Positions 8,192 to 15,937 of a stretch of DNA of 64,000 nt are shown here, piece after piece. Numbering within the stretch: the stretch's first letter is position 1; each line of letters opens with the position of its first letter. A model generated the notes under the pieces. It searched no databases and was not told the DNA's origin. It saw nothing but the letters and a program-made list of their open reading frames with translations. This stretch comes from Kribbella kalugense (GTDB lineage: Bacteria; Actinomycetota; Actinomycetes; Propionibacteriales; Kribbellaceae). The stretch is taken from NCBI RefSeq assembly GCF_004365875.1, contig NZ_SODF01000003.1, positions 1,039,763 to 1,103,762 of the forward strand. Direction: 5' to 3'. The position numbers and the translations under genes are program-made.

Positions 8192-9027
8192 GCCGTCGCC
8201 TTCAGCACACCGAGCAGGCGCGCGACCTCCGCCGCTACCGCGTCGCGGGCCGGGCCAAGGTATTTGCGGGTGTCGACGAGTTTTGGGTTCTCGGTGAGGA
8301 CCTGGCGGACCTTGTCGGTGAAGACGTTGTTGAGGTGGGTGGCGATGTTGACCTTGGTCATGCCGGCCTCAACTGCCCGGGTGAGGTCGGGGTCCGCGAC
8401 GCCGGAGGAGCCGTGCAGGACGAGTGGTACTGCGACGGCTTCGTGGAGGCGGGTGATGAGGTCGAAGTCGAGCGTCGCCGTACGTTCGGTCATCGCGTGC
8501 GAGGACCCGACCGCGACCGCGAGCGCGTCGACCCCGGTGGCCTCGGCGAAGGCGACGGCCTCGTCCGGACGGGTGCGGGCGCCGGGCGCGTGGACGCCGT
8601 CCTTCCCGCCGACCTCACCGATCTCGGCCTCGACGAAGACGCCGTGGTCGTGGCAGAAGGCAGTCACCTCGGTGGTGGCCGCGACGTTGTCGGCGTACTC
8701 GAGCTTGGACCCGTCGTACATGACCGACGTGAACCCGAGCGCGACGGCCTCGTTGACCAGGTCGCGATCCATCGCGTGATCAAGGTGTACGACGACCGGC
8801 ACCGAAGCGGCCGCCGCGGCGGCCAGCGTCGCGACCCCGATCGGCTTGAGCGCTCCGTGGTACTTCACCGCGTTCTCACTGATCTGCAGGATCACCGGTG
8901 CACCGACCTGCTCGGCACCCGCGATCAGCGCGGTCGCGTGCTCCAGCTGGATCACGTTGAACGCACCGACACCACGACCGGCCTTGGCAGCGGCCAGCAC
9001 GACCTCGGCCCCAGAGACCAACGGCAT
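8188..9027 (-). CDS. Class II ketose-bisphosphate aldolase (tagatose/fructose-bisphosphate type)
   Basis: The 279-aa TIM-barrel enzyme carries zinc-site motifs HLDHA (about residues 80-84) and VLHGSSG (about 203-209), plus the acidic EAEIGEVGG loop (about 132-140). These are typical of GatY/KbaY/AgaY and fructose-bisphosphate aldolases. It would split a ketose-1,6-bisphosphate into DHAP and glyceraldehyde-3-phosphate. It is last in the ROK-nagA-pfkB operon, 11 nt after the kinase. That context favours tagatose-1,6-bisphosphate, as in N-acetylgalactosamine use, but sequence alone cannot fix the epimer. Confidence 0.88.
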   Translation of the reverse strand: MPLVSGAEVVLAAAKAGRGVGAFNVIQLEHATALIAGAEQVGAPVILQISENAVKYHGALKPIGVATLAAAAAASVPVVVHLDHAMDRDLVNEAVALGFTSVMYDGSKLEYADNVAATTEVTAFCHDHGVFVEAEIGEVGGKDGVHAPGARTRPDEAVAFAEATGVDALAVAVGSSHAMTERTATLDFDLITRLHEAVAVPLVLHGSSGVADPDLTRAVEAGMTKVNIATHLNNVFTDKVRQVLTENPKLVDTRKYLGPARDAVAAEVARLLGVLKATA

Positions 9028-9038
9028 GAGAACTCCTT

Positions 9039-9953
9039 CTAATTAACGGTTACCTGAGGCTGCCAGCGCCGGTAGGCGGCCAGGTCGATGTCTCCGGCAA
9101 CGGGTGTCAGCACGGCCGCGGCGGATGCGGCGACGGCGGACTTGAGTACGACGGACCAGTCGGGCTCCGGCGATTCCGCGACGGCCGCCGCGACCACCGC
9201 CGTACAGGCATCGCCTGCACCGGTTGGGTTACCGCTCACCGTCTCGACCGGCAGCGCGCGCCACACACCTTTATTGCTGGCAGCAACCATTCCGCGCGGC
9301 CCGTCGGTGATCACGGCTGCGGTCGCACCAAGCGCGACCAGTTCCGACGCGCCTTCCTCGACCTCGGCGTCGCCCACTGCTGCACGCAGTTCGGCCGCGT
9401 TTGCCCGCACCACTGCACCGGTCTTCGCTGCCGCGGTCAACGCAGGACCACCGGCATCGATGACGGACAGTACGTCGTGATGGCGCGCCCGTACCGCGAT
9501 CTCGGCGTACGCATCGGCCGGCAACCCCGGCGGCAGACTGCCCGAGCATGCCAGCACGCCCAGCCGACCCCACGGCATCCGATCCAGCAACGCGCGCCAC
9601 TCGTCCCCGGTGACCGACGGCCCGGCCTCGTTGAAGATCGTCGCGTCCCCGTCCGCTCCGTTGACGATGGCAACGGTACGGCGGGTTTCACCGGCGATCG
9701 GAGTCAGCAGCGCGGTCAGTCCGGCGTCGAACAACTCCTCGGCGACCAGCTCACCGGTGACACCACCGACGAACCCGAGCACCAGCACCTGATGCCCGAG
9801 CGTCGCCGCGACCCGCGCGACGTTCACACCCTTGCCGCCGGCGCGCCGGCGGATCCGGTCGACGCGATGGCTCCCGCCGACCCGCAGTTCGTCGACCTCG
9901 TAGGTGACGTCCAGCGCCAGGTTGAGGGTGACGGTTCCGATCAGTCCAGCCAC
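9039..9953 (-). CDS. PfkB-family sugar-phosphate kinase (1-phosphofructokinase/tagatose-6-phosphate kinase type)
   Basis: The 304-aa enzyme has the N-terminal PfkB signature AGGKGVNVAR near residues 38-47 and the C-terminal anion-hole and base motif NPTGAGDACTA near 239-249, where the Asp of GAGD is catalytic. It phosphorylates a sugar phosphate with ATP. Its start overlaps nagA by 13 nt and the aldolase follows closely, so it should make the bisphosphate that the aldolase cleaves. Tagatose-6-phosphate fits the operon; fructose-1-phosphate or fructose-6-phosphate remain possible. Confidence 0.88.
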   Translation of the reverse strand: MAGLIGTVTLNLALDVTYEVDELRVGGSHRVDRIRRRAGGKGVNVARVAATLGHQVLVLGFVGGVTGELVAEELFDAGLTALLTPIAGETRRTVAIVNGADGDATIFNEAGPSVTGDEWRALLDRMPWGRLGVLACSGSLPPGLPADAYAEIAVRARHHDVLSVIDAGGPALTAAAKTGAVVRANAAELRAAVGDAEVEEGASELVALGATAAVITDGPRGMVAASNKGVWRALPVETVSGNPTGAGDACTAVVAAAVAESPEPDWSVVLKSAVAASAAAVLTPVAGDIDLAAYRRWQPQVTVN

Positions 9954-11071
9954 GACCCGGCCCGCATCACCTTCTGCACGACGTACTCGTCGTCGAACAG
10001 CACCAGGTCCGCCCGCTTCCCGGTCTCGATCGAGCCGACGTCGTACCAGCCGAAGGTCTGTGCCGGGGTCGTCGACGCCATCCGCGACGCGTCCACCAGC
10101 GAGACTCCGGCCTGCACCGCGTTGCGGTAGGCAACGTCCATGGTCAGCGTGCTGCCGGCGATCGAATGCGTGCCGTGGGCAAGCGTCGCCAGGCCGTCCT
10201 TGACGTCGACCTCGAGGTTGCCGATCTTGTAGCGGCCGTTGCCCATCCCGGTCGCCTCCATCGCGTCGGTGATCAGCGCGATCCGGTTCACCCCGGCGGC
10301 GGCGAGCGCGACCCGGACCACCTGCGGGTCCAGGTGCATGCCGTCGTTGATCACTTCCAGCAGCAGCCGGTCGTCGTTCAGCGCGGCGCCGACCGGACCG
10401 GGATCGCGGTGGTGGAACGGCCGCATCCCGTTGAACAAGTGCGTCGCCACGGTCGCGCCGGCATCCGCCCCGGCGACCATCTGCTCGTACGTCGCGTCCG
10501 TGTGCCCGAGCGCCGCGATCGCACCCGCGTCGACGACCTGGCGGATCGCTTCCAGCCCGTTCTCGAGCTCCGGCGCGATCGTCACCATCTTCACCGCGTC
10601 GCTGAGGACCTTGGCCACATCGTCCTTGAGCGGCGGCCGGAGCAGCGAAGGATCATGCGCACCACACCGCGCCTTGGACAGAAACGGTCCCTCAAGATGT
10701 ACGCCGGCAATGACCCCGTCGGCGATCAGCTCAGCCAGACAAGCCGTCTGCGAGACGAGCACGTCGAGCGGCGAGGTGACCAGACTGGCCAGCGTGGTCG
10801 TCGTACCGTGCTTGCCATGGAAGGCCGCGACCTTGCGCGCCTCCTCCGGATCGGTGGTCGAGTACGTCGACCCGCCGCCACCGTGGGTGTGGATGTCGAC
10901 GAACCCAGGAACGACGGTCACGTCACCGAGATCCTCAGGACGCTTGCCGTCGGCCGGCATCCCCTCGGATCGGCGACCGAACGCGTGGATGTCCTCGTCG
11001 ACCACCTGGATCCAGGCGTTCTCGAGAACATCGTCCGGCGTGACCACCCGGCCGACCCGGTACGTCGTCAT
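9941..11071 (-). CDS. nagA: N-acetylglucosamine/galactosamine-6-phosphate deacetylase
   Basis: A 376-aa amidohydrolase with the metal-site opening VDIHTHGGGG near residues 58-67, HLEGPFLS near 124-131, the histidine regions GHTDATYEQ and HLFNGMRPFHHRDPG, and catalytic Asp in LITDAMEATG. It removes acetate from N-acetyl-hexosamine-6-phosphate. It overlaps the ROK gene (ATGA) and the PfkB gene, so it is mid-operon. With a bisphosphate aldolase downstream, the substrate may be GalNAc-6-phosphate (AgaA role), although NagA on GlcNAc-6-phosphate is the default family activity. Confidence 0.93.
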   Translation of the reverse strand: MTTYRVGRVVTPDDVLENAWIQVVDEDIHAFGRRSEGMPADGKRPEDLGDVTVVPGFVDIHTHGGGGSTYSTTDPEEARKVAAFHGKHGTTTTLASLVTSPLDVLVSQTACLAELIADGVIAGVHLEGPFLSKARCGAHDPSLLRPPLKDDVAKVLSDAVKMVTIAPELENGLEAIRQVVDAGAIAALGHTDATYEQMVAGADAGATVATHLFNGMRPFHHRDPGPVGAALNDDRLLLEVINDGMHLDPQVVRVALAAAGVNRIALITDAMEATGMGNGRYKIGNLEVDVKDGLATLAHGTHSIAGSTLTMDVAYRNAVQAGVSLVDASRMASTTPAQTFGWYDVGSIETGKRADLVLFDDEYVVQKVMRAGSWLD

Positions 11072-12015
11072 TCCTGTCCCTCCCCATCGGCGGTGACGCT
11101 GTCCCAGGCCATCTGGGCGGCGCCGAGCATGCCCGCCTCGTCGCCCAGCACCGCGGCCACGATCTCCGGCTCGCGCTGGAACGTCAGGCGCTCGTGCACA
11201 CCTTCGCGCAAGGGCTGCAGAAGGGTCTCACCGGCCCCGATCAGACCGCCGCCGATCGCGATCCGGGTCGGCGCGACCAGGGTCGTGTAGAGGACCAGGG
11301 CGTCGATCAGGAAGGTCAGCGCGTCCTTCCAGACCTGTGCGGCGTCCGGGTCTCCGGCAGCCAGCAGCTCCATCACCTCGCGGGCACCGTCCACGGTCCG
11401 TCCGGTGCGAGTGGAGTATCGCCTGGCGATGGCGGCAGCGGAAGCGACCGTCTCGAGGCAACCCCACTGGCCGCAGGCGCAGAGTTCGGCGGCATCGCCG
11501 TAGATGAACTTCGAGTGGCCGAGCTCACCGGCGTACCCGTCGCCGCTGACCAGCGAGCCGTCGACGACCATCGCGGCCGCGATACCGGTGCCGAGCGGGA
11601 GGAACATCGAGTTCGTGGTGCCGGCCAGGGCGCCTTGACGCAACTCGGCGTACCCGCCGGCGCGGACGTCGTGGGCGAGCACGATCGGGATGTCCTCACC
11701 GATCGCTGCCTTGAGCTCGGCGAAGACCGGCGTACGGACCCACTCCAGGTTCTCGGCGCCGACGGTGCCGTTCTCGGCGTCGATGACCCCGGGTACGACG
11801 ACACCGATCGCACGCACCCGGTGACCGTCGGCAGTCGCCTTCTGGCTCAGCTCGACGACGGTCTCGAGCAGCGCGTCGAGCACGGCACGGCCCCCAGCGT
11901 CCCGGGGAGTAGGCCTGGTCTCGCGGTGCAGCAGGGCACCGTCGGCGGCGACCAGGCCGCACTTCATCCGGGTTCCACCGAGGTCGACGGCAACCACGAC
12001 TTCACAGGGGTCCAC
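11068..12015 (-). CDS. ROK-family sugar kinase
   Basis: The 315-aa protein starts with the ATP-binding VAVDLGGTRMKCGLV (about residues 8-22) and contains the ROK zinc-binding cluster CACGQWGCLE near residues 179-188. It has no N-terminal helix-turn-helix, so it is a kinase, not a repressor. As first gene of the amino-sugar operon it most likely phosphorylates an incoming N-acetyl-hexosamine or glucose at O6. Its 3' end overlaps nagA by 4 nt. Five 12-bp iterons lie 70-130 nt upstream. Confidence 0.9.
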   Translation of the reverse strand: MDPCEVVVAVDLGGTRMKCGLVAADGALLHRETRPTPRDAGGRAVLDALLETVVELSQKATADGHRVRAIGVVVPGVIDAENGTVGAENLEWVRTPVFAELKAAIGEDIPIVLAHDVRAGGYAELRQGALAGTTNSMFLPLGTGIAAAMVVDGSLVSGDGYAGELGHSKFIYGDAAELCACGQWGCLETVASAAAIARRYSTRTGRTVDGAREVMELLAAGDPDAAQVWKDALTFLIDALVLYTTLVAPTRIAIGGGLIGAGETLLQPLREGVHERLTFQREPEIVAAVLGDEAGMLGAAQMAWDSVTADGEGQE

Positions 12016-12084
12016 GGAGCGCCATTATGCAGCGTTACCCGGCGGTCCGAACATCCATGAGCAAAACACGGACAAATGTCACCC

Positions 12085-12144
12085 AGACCACTGCTCAGAC
12101 CAGTGCCCAGATCAGTGCCCAGACTTTGGCCCAGATGAGGGCTC
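12085..12144. repeat. Five 12-bp iterons upstream of the amino-sugar operon
   Basis: Five units in exact 12-nt register start at 12085, 12097, 12109, 12121 and 12133: AGACCACTGCTC, AGACCAGTGCCC, AGATCAGTGCCC, AGACTTTGGCCC and AGATGAGGGCTC. Units become more divergent to the right. AGACCA(C/G)T equals half of the DasR (GntR-family) consensus site, but here the halves are direct, not inverted. The array fills much of the 182-nt gap between the ROK gene and the TetR gene. Confidence 0.75.
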
Positions 12145-12197
12145 CGAGTGGCCGGGAAGCCGCGGGCAGGTATCCACGGTTTCCAGACCTCGTCGAG

Positions 12198-12833
12198 CTA
12201 CGGGCGCAGGCCGCGATCGAACGCCGCGACCAGAAATGCGACCAGGTTCTCGGCCAGCTTGCCGGGATCCTCCGGGTCTCCCACGCCGGCGGCACCCGGC
12301 GTCGGGGACAACGCTTGCGACTGATGCAGGGCCAGCAGGCCGAGCATGTTCACGTACCCGAACGCGACCGCCTCCGGCGATGCCTGCGGCAACGCCCGTT
12401 GCAGCGCGGCCAGGTAGCGGCGCTCGATCGGATCCGACTCGGTCGCGTACAGCTCCCGGATCCGCTTGCTCGGATCGAACGCGATCCGGCCGATGAACCG
12501 CGCGACCACAGCGCCGCGTTCACCACGGCGCAGTACCAGCTCCAGCCCGGGCTCGATGAAAGCCCGGATCAGTTCCTCCGGCGTCGGCGGCCCGCCGGCC
12601 TCCAACTGGTCCAGCCGGCGCCGCCGTTCGGTGTTGACCGGCGCCATCGCCCGCGCCACGGCTGCCCGCAGCAGGGCTTCCTTGGAACCGAAGTGGTAGT
12701 TCACCGCGGCGATGTTCGCGGCTGCCGCGACCGTGATGGCCCGCAGCGACGTTCCTTCGTAACCCCCTTCACCAAATCGCTGTTCGGCGACGTTGAGCAA
12801 TCTCTCCCTGGTCGTTTCGACCGGTGTTTCCAC
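12198..12833 (-). CDS. TetR-family transcriptional regulator
   Basis: The 211-aa protein has a TetR helix-turn-helix (LLNVAEQRFGEGGYEGTSLRAI, then IAAVNYHFGSKEALL, about residues 13-56). The GTG at 12833 has an AAGGAG site 7 nt upstream, so I prefer it to the longer frame, which lacks similarity. The C-terminal domain is of the kind in fatty-acid or drug-responsive regulators. A perfect 10-bp-arm palindrome lies 75 nt upstream, between this gene and the thioesterase-like gene it diverges from. Ligand unknown. Confidence 0.9.
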   Translation of the reverse strand: METPVETTRERLLNVAEQRFGEGGYEGTSLRAITVAAAANIAAVNYHFGSKEALLRAAVARAMAPVNTERRRRLDQLEAGGPPTPEELIRAFIEPGLELVLRRGERGAVVARFIGRIAFDPSKRIRELYATESDPIERRYLAALQRALPQASPEAVAFGYVNMLGLLALHQSQALSPTPGAAGVGDPEDPGKLAENLVAFLVAAFDRGLRP

Positions 12834-12907
12834 TAGTTCTCCTTCCCCCCAGCTACCGCGCGCCCAGGCACCCCACCTGCTCACGCGCAGTAGCCTGCAG
12901 TCAGCAT

Positions 12908-12929
12908 AGTTCAAACGGTCGTTTGAACT
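12908..12929. promoter_or_regulatory. Putative TetR operator, perfect palindrome
   Basis: AGTTCAAACG is followed after GT by its exact reverse complement CGTTTGAACT, giving a 22-bp perfect site. It lies in the divergent gap between the TetR gene and the hotdog-like gene and is the obvious binding site for that regulator. Confidence 0.8.
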
Positions 12930-12953
12930 GGAGGGCTCAGCTCAGTTGTCTGC

Positions 12954-12973
12954 GAGAAATCCTCAGATTTCTC
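12954..12973. promoter_or_regulatory. Inverted repeat upstream of the hotdog-like gene
   Basis: GAGAAATC and GATTTCTC are perfect 8-bp arms around a CTCA tetraloop. It lies between the TetR operator and the gene at 13069, in a locally AT-richer 100-nt leader. It may be an mRNA hairpin or a second operator. Confidence 0.4.
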
Positions 12974-13068
12974 TGAAACCCTTTCCTTCCCCTGTTCACG
13001 CGGCTCACACCTCATCACGCGTTGTGCTCGGACGAGTGATTCTCGTTAGTGGATTAGTGTTCTGGGCC

Positions 13069-13791
13069 ATGAGCTTTGTGCGGGTCGAGCATCGATTCCA
13101 GGGTCCGGAGCGATCCGGCAACGGCGGATACGTGGCCGGTTTGCTAGGTACTGCGCTTGCACCCGAGCTCGACTCCGCATTAGTGCCGAAGGTGACATTG
13201 CGAATGCCGCCGCCATTGGAGAAGGAGCTGGCTCTCGCGGCCGGCGACACTGGCGCGAAACTCACGGACGGTGATGCAGTGGTCGCGGAAGCGATCCCGG
13301 TGGACGCTGATTTCCTCACCGACGCGACGATCGATCCGGTGTTGCCGGACGAGGCGCGCGCAGCAGAGGCGTCGTACCGCGGGCTGAACGACCATCCGTT
13401 TCCGACCTGCTTCGTCTGCGGGCCTGCGAACCAGAGCGGTCTGCAACTCAAACCTGGACCGATCGGCGACGGGCGTACGGCGTGCACCTGGACGCCGGCC
13501 GCTGATCTCGCCACCAACGGCTTGGTCGACGAGCTGTTCCTCTGGGCAGCGCTCGACTGCCCCGGCGGCTGGACGATCGACCTCGAGGGCAGGCCATCGG
13601 TGCTCGGCCAGCTGACCGCATGCATCGACGCGCGACCGCAGGCCGGCGAGGAATGCGTCGCGCTCGGCCGCTATCTCGGCGAGGACGGCCGCAAGACGTT
13701 CACCGCCAGCACCCTGTACGACGCCGACGGCCGCGTGCTCGCTCGCGCGAAGCACACCTGGATCACCGTCGACCCAGCTGCCTTCAACTAG
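13069..13791 (+). CDS. Hotdog-fold thioesterase-like protein
   Basis: The 240-aa protein has a central FPTCFVCGPANQSGLQL segment (about residues 108-124) and a second half reading TNGLVDELFLWAALDCPGGW. This pattern fits a group of double-hotdog acyl-CoA thioesterase-like proteins of actinobacteria with a FVCG element. The start ATG 13069 gives the compact domain; an upstream in-frame start would add a poorly conserved extension. It is divergent from the TetR gene across the 22-bp palindrome. Its end overlaps the CGNR gene by 4 nt. Substrate unknown. Confidence 0.6.
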   Translation: MSFVRVEHRFQGPERSGNGGYVAGLLGTALAPELDSALVPKVTLRMPPPLEKELALAAGDTGAKLTDGDAVVAEAIPVDADFLTDATIDPVLPDEARAAEASYRGLNDHPFPTCFVCGPANQSGLQLKPGPIGDGRTACTWTPAADLATNGLVDELFLWAALDCPGGWTIDLEGRPSVLGQLTACIDARPQAGEECVALGRYLGEDGRKTFTASTLYDADGRVLARAKHTWITVDPAAFN

Positions 13792-14393
13792 CGAACGCGG
13801 GCCGCGTGGGCCCGGACCTTCGCGCGGTTGCCACAGGTCGCCATCGAGCACCACCGCCGACGGCCACGCGGATCAAGGAACAGCCAGCCGCAGGACGGGC
13901 AGGTCCGCACATGGTCGCGAGACGGGCTGGTGAGCAGCTCACCGGCGAGCAGTGCGAGGTTGTGGAGCGGGAGCGCGAGGTCCTCACGCAGTTCCCAGGT
14001 CAGCTCGTCATCCGTTCGCACCAGCCGCCGCCGGCCGGAGGCCTTCTCGATGAGCCGGGCCGCGGCTTCGAAGGTGCTCTCAGTCGCCTGGCCGGTCAGG
14101 ACGTCGTACAGATCGACCCGGAAGTCCAGCGTGGCCTGGAGCCGCCGCGTGACCTCTGTGGGGCTACTGCCGGTCTGCTCGATCAGCCGGAACACGGTCG
14201 CCGGCGACAGCAGGCCGATGTACGAGTTCCAGATCAGGAAGGCCTCGTACGACGTCAGCCACTCGGTCCGGGCGGGGCCACCGTTGGTCCACTCGGACCG
14301 AGTGTTGACGAAGTCGAGCACCGGGTGCGCGCCGACCGGCTTGGGCAGGACGACGCCCTGCACAAGCTCTAGATGCGACGGCAGCCCGGTCAT
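13788..14393 (-). CDS. CGNR zinc-finger protein with ABATE domain
   Basis: The 201-aa protein ends in the zinc-finger pattern CPSCGWLFLDPRGRRRWCSMATCGNR (starts near residue 164), with the diagnostic CGNR box. The N-terminal 140 residues match the stress-linked ABATE domain (VLDFVNTRSEW near 26-36). These proteins are predicted DNA-binding regulators in actinobacteria. It is 3 nt downstream of the SPFH protein gene on the same strand, so co-transcription is likely. No target is evident. Confidence 0.88.
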   Translation of the reverse strand: MTGLPSHLELVQGVVLPKPVGAHPVLDFVNTRSEWTNGGPARTEWLTSYEAFLIWNSYIGLLSPATVFRLIEQTGSSPTEVTRRLQATLDFRVDLYDVLTGQATESTFEAAARLIEKASGRRRLVRTDDELTWELREDLALPLHNLALLAGELLTSPSRDHVRTCPSCGWLFLDPRGRRRWCSMATCGNRAKVRAHAARVR

Positions 14394-14396
14394 GCT

Positions 14397-15371
14397 TTAC
14401 CGGGGTGGTTCGGTTGTGGTGGTGGCGGACGGCGTCGGCACCGGGATGCTGACGTTGCCGTTCTGCGGGATGACCATGAACTGGATCTTGCCCGATTCGA
14501 TCGCGGTCTTCAGCAGGTAGCCGTTCGCGCCGAGCATCGCGACCTGCTGCTTGACCGACTGCAGCTCGACGTTCACCTGCTGGTTCTTCTGCTCCTGGGT
14601 CGCCTTCGCCAGCTCGGCCCGCTGCTTGGCCTCCAGGCCGTCGATGATGCCCTTGTCCAGCGGCATCGGCTTCTGGATCGTGAACGACAGCTCACCGCAG
14701 TCGTTGCTGCCGTTGTAGCCCGGGCCGCAGAAGTAGTCGCCGCCGACGGCGGCCGGCAGCAGCCGGGTGAACTCCTTGGCCGCCGCGCTCTGGAACGCGG
14801 ACTTCTTCGCCTCGTTGTTGTAGAGCTCGGCCCAGTTGTAGTTCGTCGCCACCGCGGACAGCGCGCGGTCGATCTGTGGGCGGAAGTAGCTCTGCAGCAT
14901 GTCGTTCCAGCCGCTCTCCTCGTACGCCTCGGTCTTCAGGCCGATCCGCTCATGGAAGGACTTGATCACGTCCTTGTCCCGGTTCAGCGTGAAGTACACC
15001 TGCACCCGGACGCCGAGCCGGACGTTGTCCTTGCTGACCACGGTGACCTCGTCGGCCGCGTCGGTGTCCGCGCCGTCGCCACCGATGATGTACGAGCGCT
15101 GGTCGATCGGGTAGGTGTAGAGGGTGTCGCCGGGGCCGATCAGCTTGTTCGTCGAGCCCGGCGGGACGATCGACTTGAACTTCTTGTCCTCGATCACACC
15201 GCCGCCGTAGTGCAGGCCGATCCGGTTCGCGTCGGTGTTCGCGAAGTTGAAGATGTTGGCCAGCAGGATGATCACCAGTACGACGAGGATGATGCCGCCG
15301 ATCACCTTCGCCTTGACGCTGCCACCACCCTTGGGCTTGATCGCGGCGGCTGCGTTCCCCAGTTTCACCAT
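14397..15371 (-). CDS. SPFH/prohibitin-like membrane protein
   Basis: The 324-aa protein has one TM helix (GGIILVVLVIILLANIF, about residues 25-41) followed by an SPFH-type beta-rich domain (VSKDNVRLGVRVQVYFTLN, about 112-130) and a helical stretch EAKQRAELAKATQEQKNQQVN near 247-267. The tail is a Pro/Thr-rich disordered segment. SPFH proteins organise membrane microdomains or hold proteases. A pair of cysteines near residues 213 and 222 lies in the extracytoplasmic or lumen-like part. The start overlaps the preceding small coiled-coil gene by one nucleotide. Confidence 0.8.
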   Translation of the reverse strand: MVKLGNAAAAIKPKGGGSVKAKVIGGIILVVLVIILLANIFNFANTDANRIGLHYGGGVIEDKKFKSIVPPGSTNKLIGPGDTLYTYPIDQRSYIIGGDGADTDAADEVTVVSKDNVRLGVRVQVYFTLNRDKDVIKSFHERIGLKTEAYEESGWNDMLQSYFRPQIDRALSAVATNYNWAELYNNEAKKSAFQSAAAKEFTRLLPAAVGGDYFCGPGYNGSNDCGELSFTIQKPMPLDKGIIDGLEAKQRAELAKATQEQKNQQVNVELQSVKQQVAMLGANGYLLKTAIESGKIQFMVIPQNGNVSIPVPTPSATTTTEPPR

Positions 15372-15664
15372 CAGTCGTCGAGCTCCTTGCTACGTTCCAC
15401 CAAGCGCCGTACGTCGGCGAGGGTCAGGTCGGCGGTGACCGCGACGTCGCGCGGCACCGACGGATGCGAGCTGAGCGTACGCAGGCCCTGCTCGGCAGCC
15501 GCGACCGCCCGCTCGAGCGCCCTGACCTCCTGCATCAGTGCCCGGTGCTCGGCATTGACCTCGGCCAAGGCCTGCTCTGCCTGGGCGGCCCGGCGGTACG
15601 ACGCCCACGCCCACCAGGCGGTTCCGACCAGCAAGACGATCACCGGCAGCCCGAGTCTGATCAT
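15371..15664 (-). CDS. Small membrane-anchored coiled-coil protein
   Basis: The 97-aa protein starts at ATG 15664 with a TM helix (LGLPVIVLLVGTAWWAWASY, about residues 4-23). A predicted coiled coil follows (AEQALAEVNAEHRALMQEVRALERAVAAAEQ region, about 28-60), then a short acidic tail. It overlaps the SPFH gene by one base (TGATG) and could be its partner. Longer in-frame starts read into the divergent small-RNA locus and lack similarity. Family unknown. Confidence 0.65.
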   Translation of the reverse strand: MIRLGLPVIVLLVGTAWWAWASYRRAAQAEQALAEVNAEHRALMQEVRALERAVAAAEQGLRTLSSHPSVPRDVAVTADLTLADVRRLVERSKELDD

Positions 15665-15713
15665 GGCTCCGATTGTCGTGCATCCCTGGGTGCGGTGTTC
15701 GTCCTCAGTGAAA

Positions 15714-15747
15714 AACGGTTGAACCGTTGACCGGCTGACAGTAAGTT
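15714..15747 (+). promoter_or_regulatory. Promoter with operator of the small micro-ORF/RNA locus
   Basis: TTGAAC (15719-15724), a 17-bp spacer and TAAGTT (15742-15747) make a good sigma-70-like promoter. The -35 is embedded in AACGGTT-G-AACCGTT (15714-15728), a perfect 7-bp inverted repeat well placed for a repressor. The predicted start of transcription is near 15754. Confidence 0.6.
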
Positions 15748-15779
15748 CTGAGTACACGCGAAGGGAGGTGGTCCAACGC

Positions 15780-15818
15780 ATGAATTGCTATCGGACTCGT
15801 GAGGTGGCGGCGGGCTAA
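15780..15818 (+). CDS. Twelve-codon micro-ORF with extended Shine-Dalgarno
   Basis: ATG to TAA encodes MNCYRTREVAAG. It is preceded by AAGGGAGGTGGTCC (15761-15774), which pairs with nearly the whole 16S rRNA 3' end, unusual for this window. The stop codon sits in a GGCGG/CCGCC hairpin. The micro-ORF lies between a promoter and an intrinsic-type terminator with no other gene on the transcript. It may be a peptide gene or the translated part of a dual-function RNA. I recognise no family. Confidence 0.5.
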   Translation: MNCYRTREVAAG

Positions 15819-15937
15819 CCGCCAACCACAGTTTGTGGGCAAGTGGTCGGCCGAAACCAACGCCAGCCACCGGGCCCGCGGGTAGTCAGGACAGTCCGCC
15901 TGACCCTGAGTTCGGCCACCCGGTCGTGTCTCTGGAA

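Noticed and set aside
12085-12104. Full DasR palindrome
   Set aside because: Only direct half sites are visible; the inverted partner is missing, so I report the array without assigning DasR.
12027-12836. A 269-codon plus-strand frame that starts with a TAQ/SAQ repeat
   Set aside because: The repeat is the 12-bp iteron array read as codons; the rest is antisense to a clear TetR gene and has no family similarity.
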